Positions 55,125-64,000 of a DNA stretch of 64,000 nt are shown here, piece by piece. Origin of the DNA: Cutibacterium sp. (lineage in GTDB: Bacteria; Actinomycetota; Actinomycetes; Propionibacteriales; Propionibacteriaceae); NCBI RefSeq assembly GCF_030525615.1, contig NZ_JAUNEJ010000001.1:496001-560000 (forward strand), in the 5' to 3' direction. Made by a program: the position numbers and the translations under genes. The notes beneath the pieces were generated by a model, which was not told where the DNA came from, made no database searches, and was given only the letters and a program-made list of their open reading frames with translations. Numbering within the stretch: position 1 is the first letter of the stretch; every line of letters begins with the position of its first letter.

Positions 55125-56381
55125 ATGTCCGCACGAGACTTGCCTGACCGCCAAGGTCACTTCGATATTTTCGGTGGCCGTTTCGTCCCCGAGGCGCTTC
55201 AGGCTGCCCTCAACCAGCTTGAGGAGACCTTCGAGACTGCCCTTGGTGACCCCGGCTTCCATGCCGAGTTGGACGCATTGCGTCACGATTACGCAGGACG
55301 GCCTTCCCCCCTGACGGAGGCTCCCCGGTTTTCTGACTACGTGGCGCAGCAGACGGGTCGCAAGGTACGGGTGCTGCTCAAACGAGAGGACCTCAACCAC
55401 ACTGGTTCGCACAAAATCAACAACGTGTTGGGGCAGGCGCTGCTGGCCCGGAGAATGGGCAAGCATCGTCTCATTGCTGAGACCGGCGCGGGACAGCACG
55501 GCGTCGCGACGGCCACTGTGGCTGCGATGATGGGTATGGAGTGCCGAATCTACATGGGCCAGGTTGACACCGAGCGTCAGGCTCTCAATGTGGCTCGTAT
55601 GCAGCTTCTAGGCGCTGAGGTAGTCGCTGTCGAAGCTGGCTCGCGCACCCTCAAGGACGCCATGAACGAGGCCATGCGGGACTGGGTCGCTCACGTCGAT
55701 CACACCCACTACCTCATTGGTACTGCCTCTGGTCCGCACCCATTCCCCAAGCTGGTCCGCGAGTTCCAGCGAGTGATTTCCACCGAGTCGCGTCAGCAGT
55801 GTCTCGACCGCACCGGGCGACTTCCCGACGCTGTGTGCGCCTGCGTGGGCGGAGGATCGAACGCCATCGGCTCCTTCGCCGAGTTCATCGACACTCCCGA
55901 GGTTCGTCTTTACGGCTTTGAGGCTGGCGGAGACGGGATCGAGACTGGCCGTCATGCCGCGTCGATCAACGGCGGCTCAGTCGGTGTGCTGCACGGCACT
56001 CGTACCTACATCTTGCAAGACGCGGACGGCCAGACGATGGAATCCCATTCCATATCGGCCGGTCTGGATTATCCGGGGGTCGGGCCAGAGCACTCTTGGC
56101 TGGCTGCGAACAAACGGGCCAGTTATCGTCCAGTCAACGACTGTGAGGCCATGGAGGCTCTGCGCGTTCTCACCCAAACTGAGGGGATCATGCCTGCCAT
56201 CGAGTCAGCACATGCGGTGGCAGGTGTGCTGCAGATTGCTGCGGAATTACCCGATCACGGCGGCGAACCGCCCATTGTCATGGTGACCGTGTCGGGACGA
56301 GGGGACAAGGACGTCAATACCGCCCTGAAGTGGTTCGATATTGATGGCAGCGTTGACGCCACCACCGGAGGTATGGAATGA
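55125..56381 (+). CDS. trpB: tryptophan synthase beta chain
   Basis: 418 aa. [15 protein letters not shown] begins the core, [20 protein letters not shown] holds the PLP lysine, [20 protein letters not shown] the COMM region, and [15 protein letters not shown] the phosphate loop. Joins indole and serine. GGAAAGGA upstream of the ATG. ATGA overlap with trpA. Confidence 0.97.
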   Translation: MSARDLPDRQGHFDIFGGRFVPEALQAALNQLEETFETALGDPGFHAELDALRHDYAGRPSPLTEAPRFSDYVAQQTGRKVRVLLKREDLNHTGSHKINNVLGQALLARRMGKHRLIAETGAGQHGVATATVAAMMGMECRIYMGQVDTERQALNVARMQLLGAEVVAVEAGSRTLKDAMNEAMRDWVAHVDHTHYLIGTASGPHPFPKLVREFQRVISTESRQQCLDRTGRLPDAVCACVGGGSNAIGSFAEFIDTPEVRLYGFEAGGDGIETGRHAASINGGSVGVLHGTRTYILQDADGQTMESHSISAGLDYPGVGPEHSWLAANKRASYRPVNDCEAMEALRVLTQTEGIMPAIESAHAVAGVLQIAAELPDHGGEPPIVMVTVSGRGDKDVNTALKWFDIDGSVDATTGGME

Positions 56382-57211
56382 CCAGCAGTGCGAGTGCCTA
56401 TCTGAAGGCTCGTGAAGAGAATCGTCCGGCTCTGGTCGGTTACCTGCCGGTCGGGTATCCATCGGTTCCCGATTCCATCGACGCCATGAAGGCTCTCACG
56501 ACGGGTACGACTGGTGTTGGTGTTGATCTCGTCGAGATTGGGATGCCCTATTCCGACCCCGTGATGGACGGAACCGTTATTCAACATGCCACCACTAGGG
56601 CTCTCCAGCGGGGAGTTCGCACTCGTGACACGTTGCGTGCAGCTGAGGCGGTGGCCGATACCGGGACTCAGTGCGTTGTCATGACGTACTGGAACCTCAT
56701 CGAGCATTACGGTGTTGACGCCTACGCCCGTGATTTGGCCTCGGCTGGTGGCTCGGGATTGATTACCCCTGACCTGACCCCGGACGAGGCGGAGGAGTGG
56801 TTTGCGGCTTCGGAGGCCCATGGACTGGACCGTGTCTTCCTGGTAGCTCCTTCCTCGACGGATGAGAGGTTGGCGTCCACCGTAGCTGCATGTCGCGGTT
56901 GGGTATACGCCACGTCCGTGATGGGTGTGACGGGGACTCGTAGCCATACCTCATCGGCTGCCCCGGAACTGGTGGCTCGTGTCAAAACAGTCGACTCGAA
57001 GATCCCAGTCGGTGTTGGCCTGGGCGTCTCTAATGGGGACCAGGCGGCTGAGGTCGGTTCTTTCGCGGATGGTGTGATTGTCGGATCCGCTCTCCTTCGT
57101 GCTCTCGTCGAGGCTGAGGAGCAGGGAGAAACGGCACACATCGGTATCGACCGAATGCGGACCATTGTCGATGATCTGGCGTCCGGAGTGCGGCGGGCAC
57201 GGTGTCAGTGA
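56378..57211 (+). CDS. trpA: tryptophan synthase alpha chain
   Basis: 277 aa TIM barrel. [20 protein letters not shown] has the catalytic Glu and Asp region, and [14 protein letters not shown] and [20 protein letters not shown] the phosphate-binding loops. Releases indole to TrpB. Ends overlapping lgt (GTGA). Confidence 0.96.
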   Translation: MTSSASAYLKAREENRPALVGYLPVGYPSVPDSIDAMKALTTGTTGVGVDLVEIGMPYSDPVMDGTVIQHATTRALQRGVRTRDTLRAAEAVADTGTQCVVMTYWNLIEHYGVDAYARDLASAGGSGLITPDLTPDEAEEWFAASEAHGLDRVFLVAPSSTDERLASTVAACRGWVYATSVMGVTGTRSHTSSAAPELVARVKTVDSKIPVGVGLGVSNGDQAAEVGSFADGVIVGSALLRALVEAEEQGETAHIGIDRMRTIVDDLASGVRRARCQ

Positions 57212-58047
57212 CCGTGCTGTCGATCCCCAGCCCATCGGTTGAGGCCTTTCACCTTGGACCGCTGACGATTCACATTTACGCCTTGTGTATTCTGGCCGGA
57301 ATCGTCATTGCTTACATCAGCGGCGTGCGTCGCTACCTTGCTCGGGATGGCAAGCAGGAGCACTTCGAGGAAGTGTCTGCCCTCGCGGTCATCGCTGGCA
57401 TTATCGGTGGGCGGTTGTACCACGTCATCACCGACCATCAGCTCTACTTCGGTCCCGGACGGGTCTGGTACCGCTGCTTCTACATCTGGGAAGGCGGCCT
57501 TGGTATTTGGGGTGCCATCACCTTGGGAGGCCTGGCTGTCTGGCTGTATTGCCGTCATAAGAAGATCAAGTTCGCGCCACTGGCGGACTCTTTGGCGCCG
57601 GGTATCTTGGCTGCTCAGGCGATCGGACGGCTTGGAAACTGGTTCAATCAAGAGTTGTTTGGCGGCCCAACCACTCTGCCATGGGGACTTGAAATAGACG
57701 TGGCCCATCGACCTGCGGGGTATCTGCAGTACTCCACCTTCCACCCAACTTTCTTGTACGAGCTGGTGTGGAATCTGGCGGGGACAGCATTCTTGCTCTG
57801 GGCGGATCGACGCTGGAAACTCGACCACGGTCGTTTGTTCACGCTGTACGTTGCGGTTTACACATTTGGCCGTTTTTGGGTAGAGCAGCTTCGTATCGAT
57901 CCGGCCCACCACGTAGGGCAGTGGCGCCTCAATGATGTCACCGCTTTGGTCGTTTTCACTGCAGCTGTCGTCATTTTCATCATTTTGCAGCTGCGCCACG
58001 GTAAGGACGACGAACACACTGATTGCCGTGCTGCTCAAGCTGAATGA
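57208..58047 (+). CDS. lgt: prolipoprotein diacylglyceryl transferase
   Basis: 279 aa from GTG 57208, coupled to the trpA stop; GTG 57202 is an alternative. Seven hydrophobic helices. YVHVIT-like H in RLYHVITDHQLYFGP, the Lgt signature GRLGNWFNQELFGGPTTLPW, and HPTFLYELVWNL are conserved. It adds diacylglycerol to the lipobox cysteine, as expected for the lipoprotein at 19980. The trpA-lgt order is typical of actinobacteria. Confidence 0.95.
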   Translation: MTVLSIPSPSVEAFHLGPLTIHIYALCILAGIVIAYISGVRRYLARDGKQEHFEEVSALAVIAGIIGGRLYHVITDHQLYFGPGRVWYRCFYIWEGGLGIWGAITLGGLAVWLYCRHKKIKFAPLADSLAPGILAAQAIGRLGNWFNQELFGGPTTLPWGLEIDVAHRPAGYLQYSTFHPTFLYELVWNLAGTAFLLWADRRWKLDHGRLFTLYVAVYTFGRFWVEQLRIDPAHHVGQWRLNDVTALVVFTAAVVIFIILQLRHGKDDEHTDCRAAQAE

Positions 58048-58125
58048 TTGTCAGATGATGGTGTGATCGTTGTGAAGACGGAATCATGTGTGAGTTCGAC
58101 AGGTGGAAGGGAGGAAACTGCTGGA

Positions 58126-58413
58126 ATGAACGATGGTCAGCAGGATCTCGATTCGGCGATTCACCATGCGAAGGCGCTGACGTGGGTGTGCGTCGCGCTT
58201 TTCGTAGTGCTTGATGTCGTCGGTGTCACTGCAAAGGGCCAGAGCGATCCGCGTTTCGTCGTGGGAGCTTTCGGAGGAGCTGCCTCCTTCCTTGGTCTGA
58301 TCGCTTCGGGGGTGTGGTGGGCCTACTTGGTCTCTCAACGTAAAGCTCATTGCCTGGATGAACAGCTGGACCACGAACTCGACATGGAGGATAAGCACGA
58401 CGACCGTCGCTGA
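58126..58413 (+). CDS. small two-helix membrane protein
   Basis: 95 aa from ATG 58126, which has GGGAGGA upstream; the frame also opens at a TTG right after lgt. Helices at about residues 20-40 (LTWVCVALFVVLDVVGVTA) and 50-70 (FVVGAFGGAASFLGLIASGV). The C-terminus is charged (DEQLDHELDMEDKHDDRR). Not recognised; it follows lgt as a similar gene does in mycobacteria. Convergent with the HdeD gene. Confidence 0.6.
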   Translation: MNDGQQDLDSAIHHAKALTWVCVALFVVLDVVGVTAKGQSDPRFVVGAFGGAASFLGLIASGVWWAYLVSQRKAHCLDEQLDHELDMEDKHDDRR

Positions 58414-58560
58414 GCCTCATTGTGTTGCGTTTCCAATAACCGAACTGCAGATTGCGTCTCAGCGCCGATACTGTTGCCTTCCGACAAGTGGCTCGTTCGG
58501 GTCGTATTCCGAATACCGACAGATTGGCTGGGTTCGAGTTGAAAGCCAACGAAAAATAGC

Positions 58561-59220
58561 TTACTTGAGTTCCCGATGGGCTGAGGTGGCTTGTGAGGTT
58601 TCAGAGGAGTCGACAACTTCTCCCTCAATAACGGTATTGCGTGGGTCGCGACGCACTGTCGAAGAAATGGAGGCCGTGATCTTTCTCACCCCCACCGCAA
58701 TGGCGATGTTGGCTGCGCCATAGAGCAGGACTCCAATAGCCAGTAGCCAGCTCATCGCTACTACGCCAAATCCCGGGTGGACCAGGATGACGATGCCCAG
58801 CACAAAGAGTCCAATCCCGCCTCCAAGCATCCAACCCCAGACTCGTTTCGTGACAAATCTCAGCGGAAGGGCAAAACCAGTAGCTGTGACGCCGAGGAGA
58901 ACCAGCCAGACTCCAATGAGGACGGCAATGATGTGGAGCGAGAATCCAGGGTGGATGGTGAGGACAAGGCCTGCGATGATGCCGAGGATGCCCCAGGCGT
59001 TCATGAGTCCGGTGCCCGCCATCCCTCGCAAGGCCTGAGCATTGATGAGGGTCATGATGGAGTCGACGATGGCGTAGATACCGACGATGACTACCAGCAC
59101 TTCCATGGTCTGGTGAGACCAGACCACAGCTACTATTCCGGCGATAATCGCAAGGATTCCCTTGGTGAGGGGAATCCACCAAATCGACTTCCAGGTTTTT
59201 GTCAGGGTCTGTGACGACAT
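58561..59220 (-). CDS. HdeD/DUF308 family membrane protein
   Basis: 219 aa. Three repeats of two hydrophobic helices: WWIPLTKGILAIIAGIVAVV, GILGIIAGLVLTIHPGFSLH, GIGLFVLGIVILVHPGFGV. The 'HPG' turns between helices are typical of HdeD. The E. coli member relates to acid resistance; role here unknown. The C-terminal 40 residues are polar. It follows the RpiR gene's stop region, transcribed the same way, 23 bp apart. Confidence 0.85.
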   Translation of the reverse strand: MSSQTLTKTWKSIWWIPLTKGILAIIAGIVAVVWSHQTMEVLVVIVGIYAIVDSIMTLINAQALRGMAGTGLMNAWGILGIIAGLVLTIHPGFSLHIIAVLIGVWLVLLGVTATGFALPLRFVTKRVWGWMLGGGIGLFVLGIVILVHPGFGVVAMSWLLAIGVLLYGAANIAIAVGVRKITASISSTVRRDPRNTVIEGEVVDSSETSQATSAHRELK

Positions 59221-59243
59221 AAGTCAAGTCTACGTGAGGGGTT

Positions 59244-60107
59244 TCAGGCCCGGTGCCTGCTGACTGCCGTTCGGGTGCTGGTGAGGAAGGTTTCGAGATC
59301 TTCCATGCATAGCTGGGCAACCCTGGCGAACAGGAAGTCGACGACGGCCAGCTGGGATATTCGACTGGACATAGCACCGGCCCGCACCGGAGTCTCGCGG
59401 GCCGGGGTGACAAGAATGTGGTCGGCTAGCTGCGCGACCGGGGACTTGGGCACTCCCGTCATGGCGACGGTGATTGCACCGTGGGCTCGAGCTACCGTAA
59501 GAGCCTCGGCAATTTCGTGAGTGTTTCCACTGAAAGAGATTCCCAAGGCAACGCATGAATGCTCACAAAGGGCGGCATGAACGAGCTGGACATGGGTGTC
59601 ATCGTGATGTTGACAGAATAGTCCGATACGTTCCAGTTTCTGGGAAAGATCATTGGCCACAAGTCCGCTGGAGCCAACTCCGAAAAGGACTGTCCTGGGC
59701 GCAATGGAGATGGCACTGGCCACGGCTTCGAGCTCATGCGAGTCCACTGCTCGCGCGGTGTTCACGATGGTGCGTGCTTCGTGGAAGGCGATCTTGGAAA
59801 TCGTTTGCTGCATCGTGTCATCAGCGGAGATGTTGCCTTCAGCCACTGACGAGCGTTCCATCTCAATACTGCGTCGGGATAGTTCACGGGCGAGTTCCGC
59901 ACGCAGTTCTCGATACCCCTTAAGACCCAGGGCACGACAGAAACGGACCACCGAGGCGGGAGAGACGCTGGCCTCATGAGCAAGCTGGCTCGTCGAGGCC
60001 GCGAGGGTCCAGTCAGGTTTTGCAAGTACGACATCGGCAACCTGTGCTTCTGCTGGACGCATGGTGGATGCTGCCATGTCGATGCGGGAGAACAGGTCGC
60101 CGTCCAT
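59244..60107 (-). CDS. RpiR/MurR-family transcriptional regulator
   Basis: 287 aa from ATG 60107 (GGAAGGA upstream). The N-terminal HTH_6 domain has STSQLAHEASVSPASVVRFC followed by RALGLKGYRELR. The C-terminal SIS domain binds phosphosugars: LFGVGSSGLVANDLSQKLER, LGISFSGNTHEIAEALTVAR, GAITVAMTGVPKSPVAQLAD. It resembles MurR, which represses murQ and responds to N-acetylmuramate-6-phosphate. A short murQ-like frame lies divergently upstream, which supports that assignment. The gene looks intact. Confidence 0.85.
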   Translation of the reverse strand: MDGDLFSRIDMAASTMRPAEAQVADVVLAKPDWTLAASTSQLAHEASVSPASVVRFCRALGLKGYRELRAELARELSRRSIEMERSSVAEGNISADDTMQQTISKIAFHEARTIVNTARAVDSHELEAVASAISIAPRTVLFGVGSSGLVANDLSQKLERIGLFCQHHDDTHVQLVHAALCEHSCVALGISFSGNTHEIAEALTVARAHGAITVAMTGVPKSPVAQLADHILVTPARETPVRAGAMSSRISQLAVVDFLFARVAQLCMEDLETFLTSTRTAVSRHRA

Positions 60108-60546
60108 ATGAAACATCCTTCCAAAAATGGGGATATGTGCGTAACATCGTTTCACGCCGTCTGAACTGTACAGATCGCTGAGGACTGTGCCCGGTGTCGT
60201 CCACATAGCCCACGCGGCTGCAAGGGCGGCGTTATTAGAACACATGAAACCAAGAGATATCGCATAGGGGGGGCGATTCTATGGACAATCTCACCAAACT
60301 GACCGCCACAGAGGGTAGGAATCCGGCCAGCACGCGATATTCCACGATGCCTGGAGACCATGGGATCCGCCGCCACGGAGATCAACGTCCTGCAGCCCTG
60401 ACGGAACCCAGGTTGACTTCGCTGTTCGTCGGTTGACATGAGTGGTCGGGTCGCCCGTAGTCGGATGTGCGGACTAGTCTGTCCGAGTCATCATCACTTA
60501 GGGCCGGAGTGACCTGCATTCCGGTCGGTTCGTGAAAGGACTGTTC
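60108..60546. promoter_or_regulatory. divergent intergenic region between the RpiR gene and dnaE
   Basis: 439 bp. Besides the murQ-like remnant it must contain the promoters of the regulator (toward lower coordinates) and of dnaE. GAAAGGA at 60535-60541 is the dnaE ribosome site. A and T are relatively frequent around 60238-60270 (AAACCAAGAGATATCG). No hairpin or clear operator was found by eye. Confidence 0.4.
60281..60436 (+). pseudogene. murQ: murQ-like remnant (N-terminal 17-20 codons recognisable)
   Basis: A 51-codon frame starting ATG 60281 reads MDNLTKLTATEGRNPASTRY, then STMPGDHGIRR and stops at 60434-60436. The first part, LTATEGRNPAS..., matches the start of N-acetylmuramic acid 6-phosphate etherases (TEGRNPAST.....STLEM). 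After STM the resemblance is lost and no glycine-rich SIS domain follows before dnaE, 110 bp on. A run of seven G (60267-60273) precedes it. Divergent from the RpiR/MurR-like gene, as in intact mur loci. Read as a deleted relic; chance similarity is not excluded. Confidence 0.45.
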
Positions 60547-63500
60547 GTGGCCCGATCCGACTTCGTCCACCTGCATACCCACACTGAGTACTCGATGTTG
60601 GATGGTGCTGCCAGCAACGAGAAGCTTTTTGCCGAGGTGGCTCGTCAGGGAATGCCGGCGGTCGCCATGACTGACCACGGTAATATGTTCGGTGCCTATG
60701 AGTTCTTCCAGATCTCTAAGAAGTATGACGGAGAGCAGAACCCGTTGGTCAAGCCGATCATCGGCATTGAAGCCTATGTCGCTCCCAGCAGTCGAAAGTC
60801 GCGGGTACAAGAGTTTTGGGGGAGTTCGCGTGACGCGGGCGATCCGGACGCCGAGGGCGGTAAAGACGTCTCGGGAGGTGGGCGCTACACCCACATGACC
60901 ATGTGGGCCAAAAACCCCGAGGGACTCCACAACTTGTTCCGGCTGTCATCGCTGGCCTCCTACGAGGGCTACTACATGAAGCCTCGGATGGACCGTGAAC
61001 TGATGTCTCAGTATCCGGGGGGGATCATCGCGTCGACGGGATGTCCTTCGGGCGAGGTACAGACTCGACTGCGCCTTGGGCAGTTTGAGGAGGCCTGCCA
61101 TACCGCTGCCGCTTACCAGGACATCTTTGGTAAGGAAAACTACTTCTGCGAGTTGATGGACCATGGAGTCCCCATTGAAAAGCAGGTGCGCTCTGACCTG
61201 CTCAAGTTGGCTAAGCGGCTGGACATCCCGCTGCTTGTCACCAATGACTCTCACTACGTCACTGAGGATCAGGCTGACGCCCATGACTCGCTGCTGTGTG
61301 TTGGAGTGGGTCGTAATAAGGACGATCCGAATCGTTTCCGGTTCAACGGGTCGGGCTACTACATCAAGTCTTCTGACCAGATGAGGGCGCTGTTTCCGGA
61401 TCATCCTGAGGCCTGCGACAACACTCTGTTGCTGACCGAGATGATTGGGTCCTACGACGAGGTCTTCAAGCACGTCGACCGAATGCCCCAGTTCGACGTC
61501 CCAGAAGGGGAGACCCAGGAGTCTTGGCTTCGCAAGAAGCTTCAGGAGGGCCTGGACGAGAAATTCGGACCGAATCCACCGAAGGAGGTTCTCGACCGTC
61601 TTGAGACCGAGCTGTCGGTCATTGAGCCGTTGGGATTCTCCTCCTACTTTCTTGTCGTTTCCGATATCTGCAATGCCGCACGTTCTATGGGGGTGCCAGT
61701 CGGGCCGGGTCGTGGATCGGCTGCCGGTTCCCTCGTCGCCTACTTGACCGGGATCATTGCCATCAATCCGTTGGAACATGGATTGCTGTTCGAGAGGTTC
61801 CTCAACCCAGAACGCGTCAACCCGCCTGATATTGACCTTGACTTTGACGATCGTCAGCGTGACAAGGTGATCGACTATGTGACCCACAAGTACGGGGCGG
61901 AGTACACCAGCCAGGTCAACACCTTCGGCAAGATTAAGGCCAAGGCTGCTGTCAAGGATGCCAATCGTATTCTTGGTTACCCCTTCTCCCTCGGCGACAA
62001 GATCACCAAGGCAATGCCCCCGGATGTCATGGGCAAGGGAGTGCCGCTAAGCAAGATCTTCGACCCCACGCACGAGAGGTACGGGGAGGGTCAAGAGTTT
62101 CGCCAGCTGGTTGCCGATAACCCGGACGTCGCCAAGGTCGTTGAGACCGCGAAAGGCCTTGAAGGTCTGATTCGCGGTACCGGTGTACACGCGTGTGCTT
62201 TCATCCTGTCCAGCGCCCCACTGCTCGATCTCGTGCCGATGCATAAGCGCGACAAGGACGGCATGATTATCGCCGGTTTCGCCTACCCCCAGCTCGAGGA
62301 GATGGGGCTCATGAAGATGGATTTCCTGGGCCTGCGAAACCTCGGCATCATGGATCACTGCATTAAGATCATCAAAGAGAATCGGGGGATCGACGTCGAT
62401 CTCAACAGCCTGTCTCTCGATGACAAAAAGACTTACGAGATGCTGGCCCGGGGTGACACCCTGGGTGTTTTCCAGCTTGACGGCACAGCCATGCGGTCTT
62501 TGCTGCGGCTCATGGGTCCAACGTGTTTCGACGATATCGTTGCCGTCCTAGCCCTGTACCGACCTGGCCCGATGGGTGCCAATGCGCATATCTCCTATGC
62601 CCAACGCAAAAACGGCCGGGAACCGATCATTCCAATCCATCCCGAGCTCAAGGACGACCTCGACGAGATCTTGGCTCCGACGTATCACCTCATCGTGTAC
62701 CAGGAGCAGATCATGTCGATCGCGCGAAAGCTCGCTGGCTACACGCTGGGTGGCGCTGACCTCCTGCGTCGTGCCATGGGCAAGAAGAAGAAGCACATCC
62801 TGGAGGAGAACTTCATTCCATTCCAGGCGGGTATGCGCGAGCATGGCTATTCCGACGACGCCATTCAGACCTTGTGGGACGTTATGGTCCCCTTCGCCGG
62901 ATACGCATTCAACAAGTCGCACGCTGCTGGTTATGGACTGGTGTCCTACTGGACGGCCTACCTCAAAGCCAATTACCCAGCCGAATATGGTGCCGCCCTG
63001 CTGACCAGCGTCGGTGATGACAAAGACAAAATGGCGATGTACCTGGCCGATATGAGGTCCCAGCACATCAACGTCTTGCCCCCTGATGTCAATGCATCAT
63101 CGCTGGAGTTCACTGCTGTTGGCGACGACATCAGATTCGGTCTTGGAGCTATCCGAAATGTCGGTGCCAACGCCGTTGCCGAGATTATCCGAGCCCGTGA
63201 GGAGAATGGTCCGGCCACGGATTTCTTCAGCTTCCTCGATCAGGTCAGCCTCACGGTGTGCAACAAGAGGCTTATCGAGTCGCTTATTAAGGCCGGGGCC
63301 TTCGATTCCATGGGCCATTCCCGACGCGGGCTGATGGCGGTCTATGAACAAGCCGTGGACGCTGTCATCGACATCAAGCGAAATCAAGCCAATGGTCAGG
63401 ACGATCTCTTCGGTATGGGGGACGATTCAGAACCCGCCCAGTTGGGTGTGGAACGAGTGGTTCCGGAGGACGACTGGGATCGCAGCACAAAACTCGCCTT

Positions 63501-64000
63501 TGAGCGCGAGATGTTGGGTCTGTACGTGTCCGATCACCCGCTGCGAGGTCTGGAAGCTGCGTTGGAGGCCGAATCAGATATTTCGGTGGCCGAACTAGTC
63601 AACCCTGAAGGCCACCATGAAGGGCGCTACACCATCGCGGGTATGGTCACCCAGATCATTCGACGTACCACGAAGAACGGTGATATCTGGGCCTCTGTCA
63701 CGCTGGAGGACCTCGACGCTTCCATCACTATCGCGTGTTTCCCGAAGGTCTATCAGCGAGTTGAACCGCTGCTGGCTGTCGACAGCATTATCAAGGTGCG
63801 AGGATTCGTCCGGGAACGTGACGAGACCGTAGAGATGTCGGCCAATGACGTCTGGCTTCTTGACCTTACCGATGCCGGCAATGCGCCAGTGACGATTGAT
63901 CTTCGCCGTGGACGCTGCACTCGCGGCACCATCGAGAGTCTGCGTGAGGTGCTGCACAATCACCCGGGTAGCTCTGAGGTGAGATTGCGACTCATCGACG
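60547..64000 (+). CDS. dnaE: DNA polymerase III alpha subunit DnaE (C-terminus cut by the window)
   Basis: 1151 codons visible from GTG 60547 to the window edge; a full DnaE1 is near 1180. The PHP domain starts at once (VHLHTHTEYSMLDGAA, H10, H12, D19; TDHGN, H44; NDSHYV), with metal ligands kept as in mycobacterial DnaE1. The polymerase active site has GPGRGSAAGSLVAYLTGI, and PDIDLDFDDRQRDKVIDY carries the catalytic aspartates. GVFQLDGTAMRSLLRLM, AFNKSHAAGYGLVSYWTAYL and the OB-fold (YTIAGMVTQIIRR) follow. Catalytic core of the replicase. Confidence 0.97.
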   Translation, partial: MARSDFVHLHTHTEYSMLDGAASNEKLFAEVARQGMPAVAMTDHGNMFGAYEFFQISKKYDGEQNPLVKPIIGIEAYVAPSSRKSRVQEFWGSSRDAGDPDAEGGKDVSGGGRYTHMTMWAKNPEGLHNLFRLSSLASYEGYYMKPRMDRELMSQYPGGIIASTGCPSGEVQTRLRLGQFEEACHTAAAYQDIFGKENYFCELMDHGVPIEKQVRSDLLKLAKRLDIPLLVTNDSHYVTEDQADAHDSLLCVGVGRNKDDPNRFRFNGSGYYIKSSDQMRALFPDHPEACDNTLLLTEMIGSYDEVFKHVDRMPQFDVPEGETQESWLRKKLQEGLDEKFGPNPPKEVLDRLETELSVIEPLGFSSYFLVVSDICNAARSMGVPVGPGRGSAAGSLVAYLTGIIAINPLEHGLLFERFLNPERVNPPDIDLDFDDRQRDKVIDYVTHKYGAEYTSQVNTFGKIKAKAAVKDANRILGYPFSLGDKITKAMPPDVMGKGVPLSKIFDPTHERYGEGQEFRQLVADNPDVAKVVETAKGLEGLIRGTGVHACAFILSSAPLLDLVPMHKRDKDGMIIAGFAYPQLEEMGLMKMDFLGLRNLGIMDHCIKIIKENRGIDVDLNSLSLDDKKTYEMLARGDTLGVFQLDGTAMRSLLRLMGPTCFDDIVAVLALYRPGPMGANAHISYAQRKNGREPIIPIHPELKDDLDEILAPTYHLIVYQEQIMSIARKLAGYTLGGADLLRRAMGKKKKHILEENFIPFQAGMREHGYSDDAIQTLWDVMVPFAGYAFNKSHAAGYGLVSYWTAYLKANYPAEYGAALLTSVGDDKDKMAMYLADMRSQHINVLPPDVNASSLEFTAVGDDIRFGLGAIRNVGANAVAEIIRAREENGPATDFFSFLDQVSLTVCNKRLIESLIKAGAFDSMGHSRRGLMAVYEQAVDAVIDIKRNQANGQDDLFGMGDDSEPAQLGVERVVPEDDWDRSTKLAFEREMLGLYVSDHPLRGLEAALEAESDISVAELVNPEGHHEGRYTIAGMVTQIIRRTTKNGDIWASVTLEDLDASITIACFPKVYQRVEPLLAVDSIIKVRGFVRERDETVEMSANDVWLLDLTDAGNAPVTIDLRRGRCTRGTIESLREVLHNHPGSSEVRLRLID

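Noticed and set aside
60382-60930. 182-aa minus-strand frame across the dnaE start
   Set aside because: Runs over the dnaE ribosome site and PHP domain; no homology.

Overview
The window reads as one contiguous stretch of chromosome from a high-GC Gram-positive bacterium of the Propionibacteriaceae, most likely Cutibacterium (Propionibacterium) acnes or a close relative. The species call is inference. It rests on actinobacterial gene orders (pgsA-DUF881-sbp-DUF881-gcvH-garA-ftsR; hisI-trpE-...-trpCBA-lgt; nucS near a Scy/FilP-like coiled-coil gene and a methylmalonyl-CoA epimerase), a propionibacterial-type PPi-dependent phosphofructokinase, GatCAB, and a Gram-positive LPXTG surface protein. 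No phage, insertion sequence, CRISPR array, rRNA or tRNA gene was recognised.

Layout. 1-10 kb: tail of an alcohol dehydrogenase, thrS, an Ap4A phosphorylase-like HIT gene, two CDP-alcohol phosphatidyltransferases, then the envelope/division block DUF881-sbp-DUF881, a GcvH-like gene, a GarA/OdhI-like FHA gene, ftsR, DUF151, a second MerR gene and a YihY/BrkB membrane protein. 10.7-15.5 kb: PPi-PFK, an orphan TadE-like protein, YciO, MTA/SAH nucleosidase, a diacylglycerol kinase-like enzyme and YigZ. 15.5-19.9 kb: a tightly overlapping minus-strand operon PAC2 > lidless Hsp70 > FUSC transporter > YigZ. 20-25.6 kb: lipoprotein cyclophilin, hydrolase plus small Cys/His protein, nucS, Scy/FilP-like coiled coil, epimerase, and a PH-domain membrane protein.

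25.7-42.2 kb is a carbohydrate-storage island: phosphoglucomutase, a beta-phosphoglucomutase-like HAD coupled to a GH65 phosphorylase, then glgE > maltokinase > glgB > NUDIX and glgX. Together they could move glucose phosphates, maltose-1-phosphate and alpha-glucan in and out of glycogen. A secreted LPXTG protein sits inside it, between two gene-poor stretches.

42.4-64 kb: cysteine desulfurase with mnmA (tRNA 2-thiouridine), a MetE-like protein, small membrane and ACT proteins, gatCAB, hisI, a trp operon without trpD/trpG/trpF, lgt, HdeD, an RpiR/MurR-like regulator facing what looks like a decayed murQ start, and most of dnaE, which runs off the end.

The points most worth a second look are the PAC2-Hsp70-FUSC operon, the GcvH-like protein without its lipoyl lysine, the GarA homologue with a zinc ribbon and a Glu in place of one phospho-threonine, the epimerase with a changed metal ligand, the murQ relic, and the mosaic LPXTG gene.
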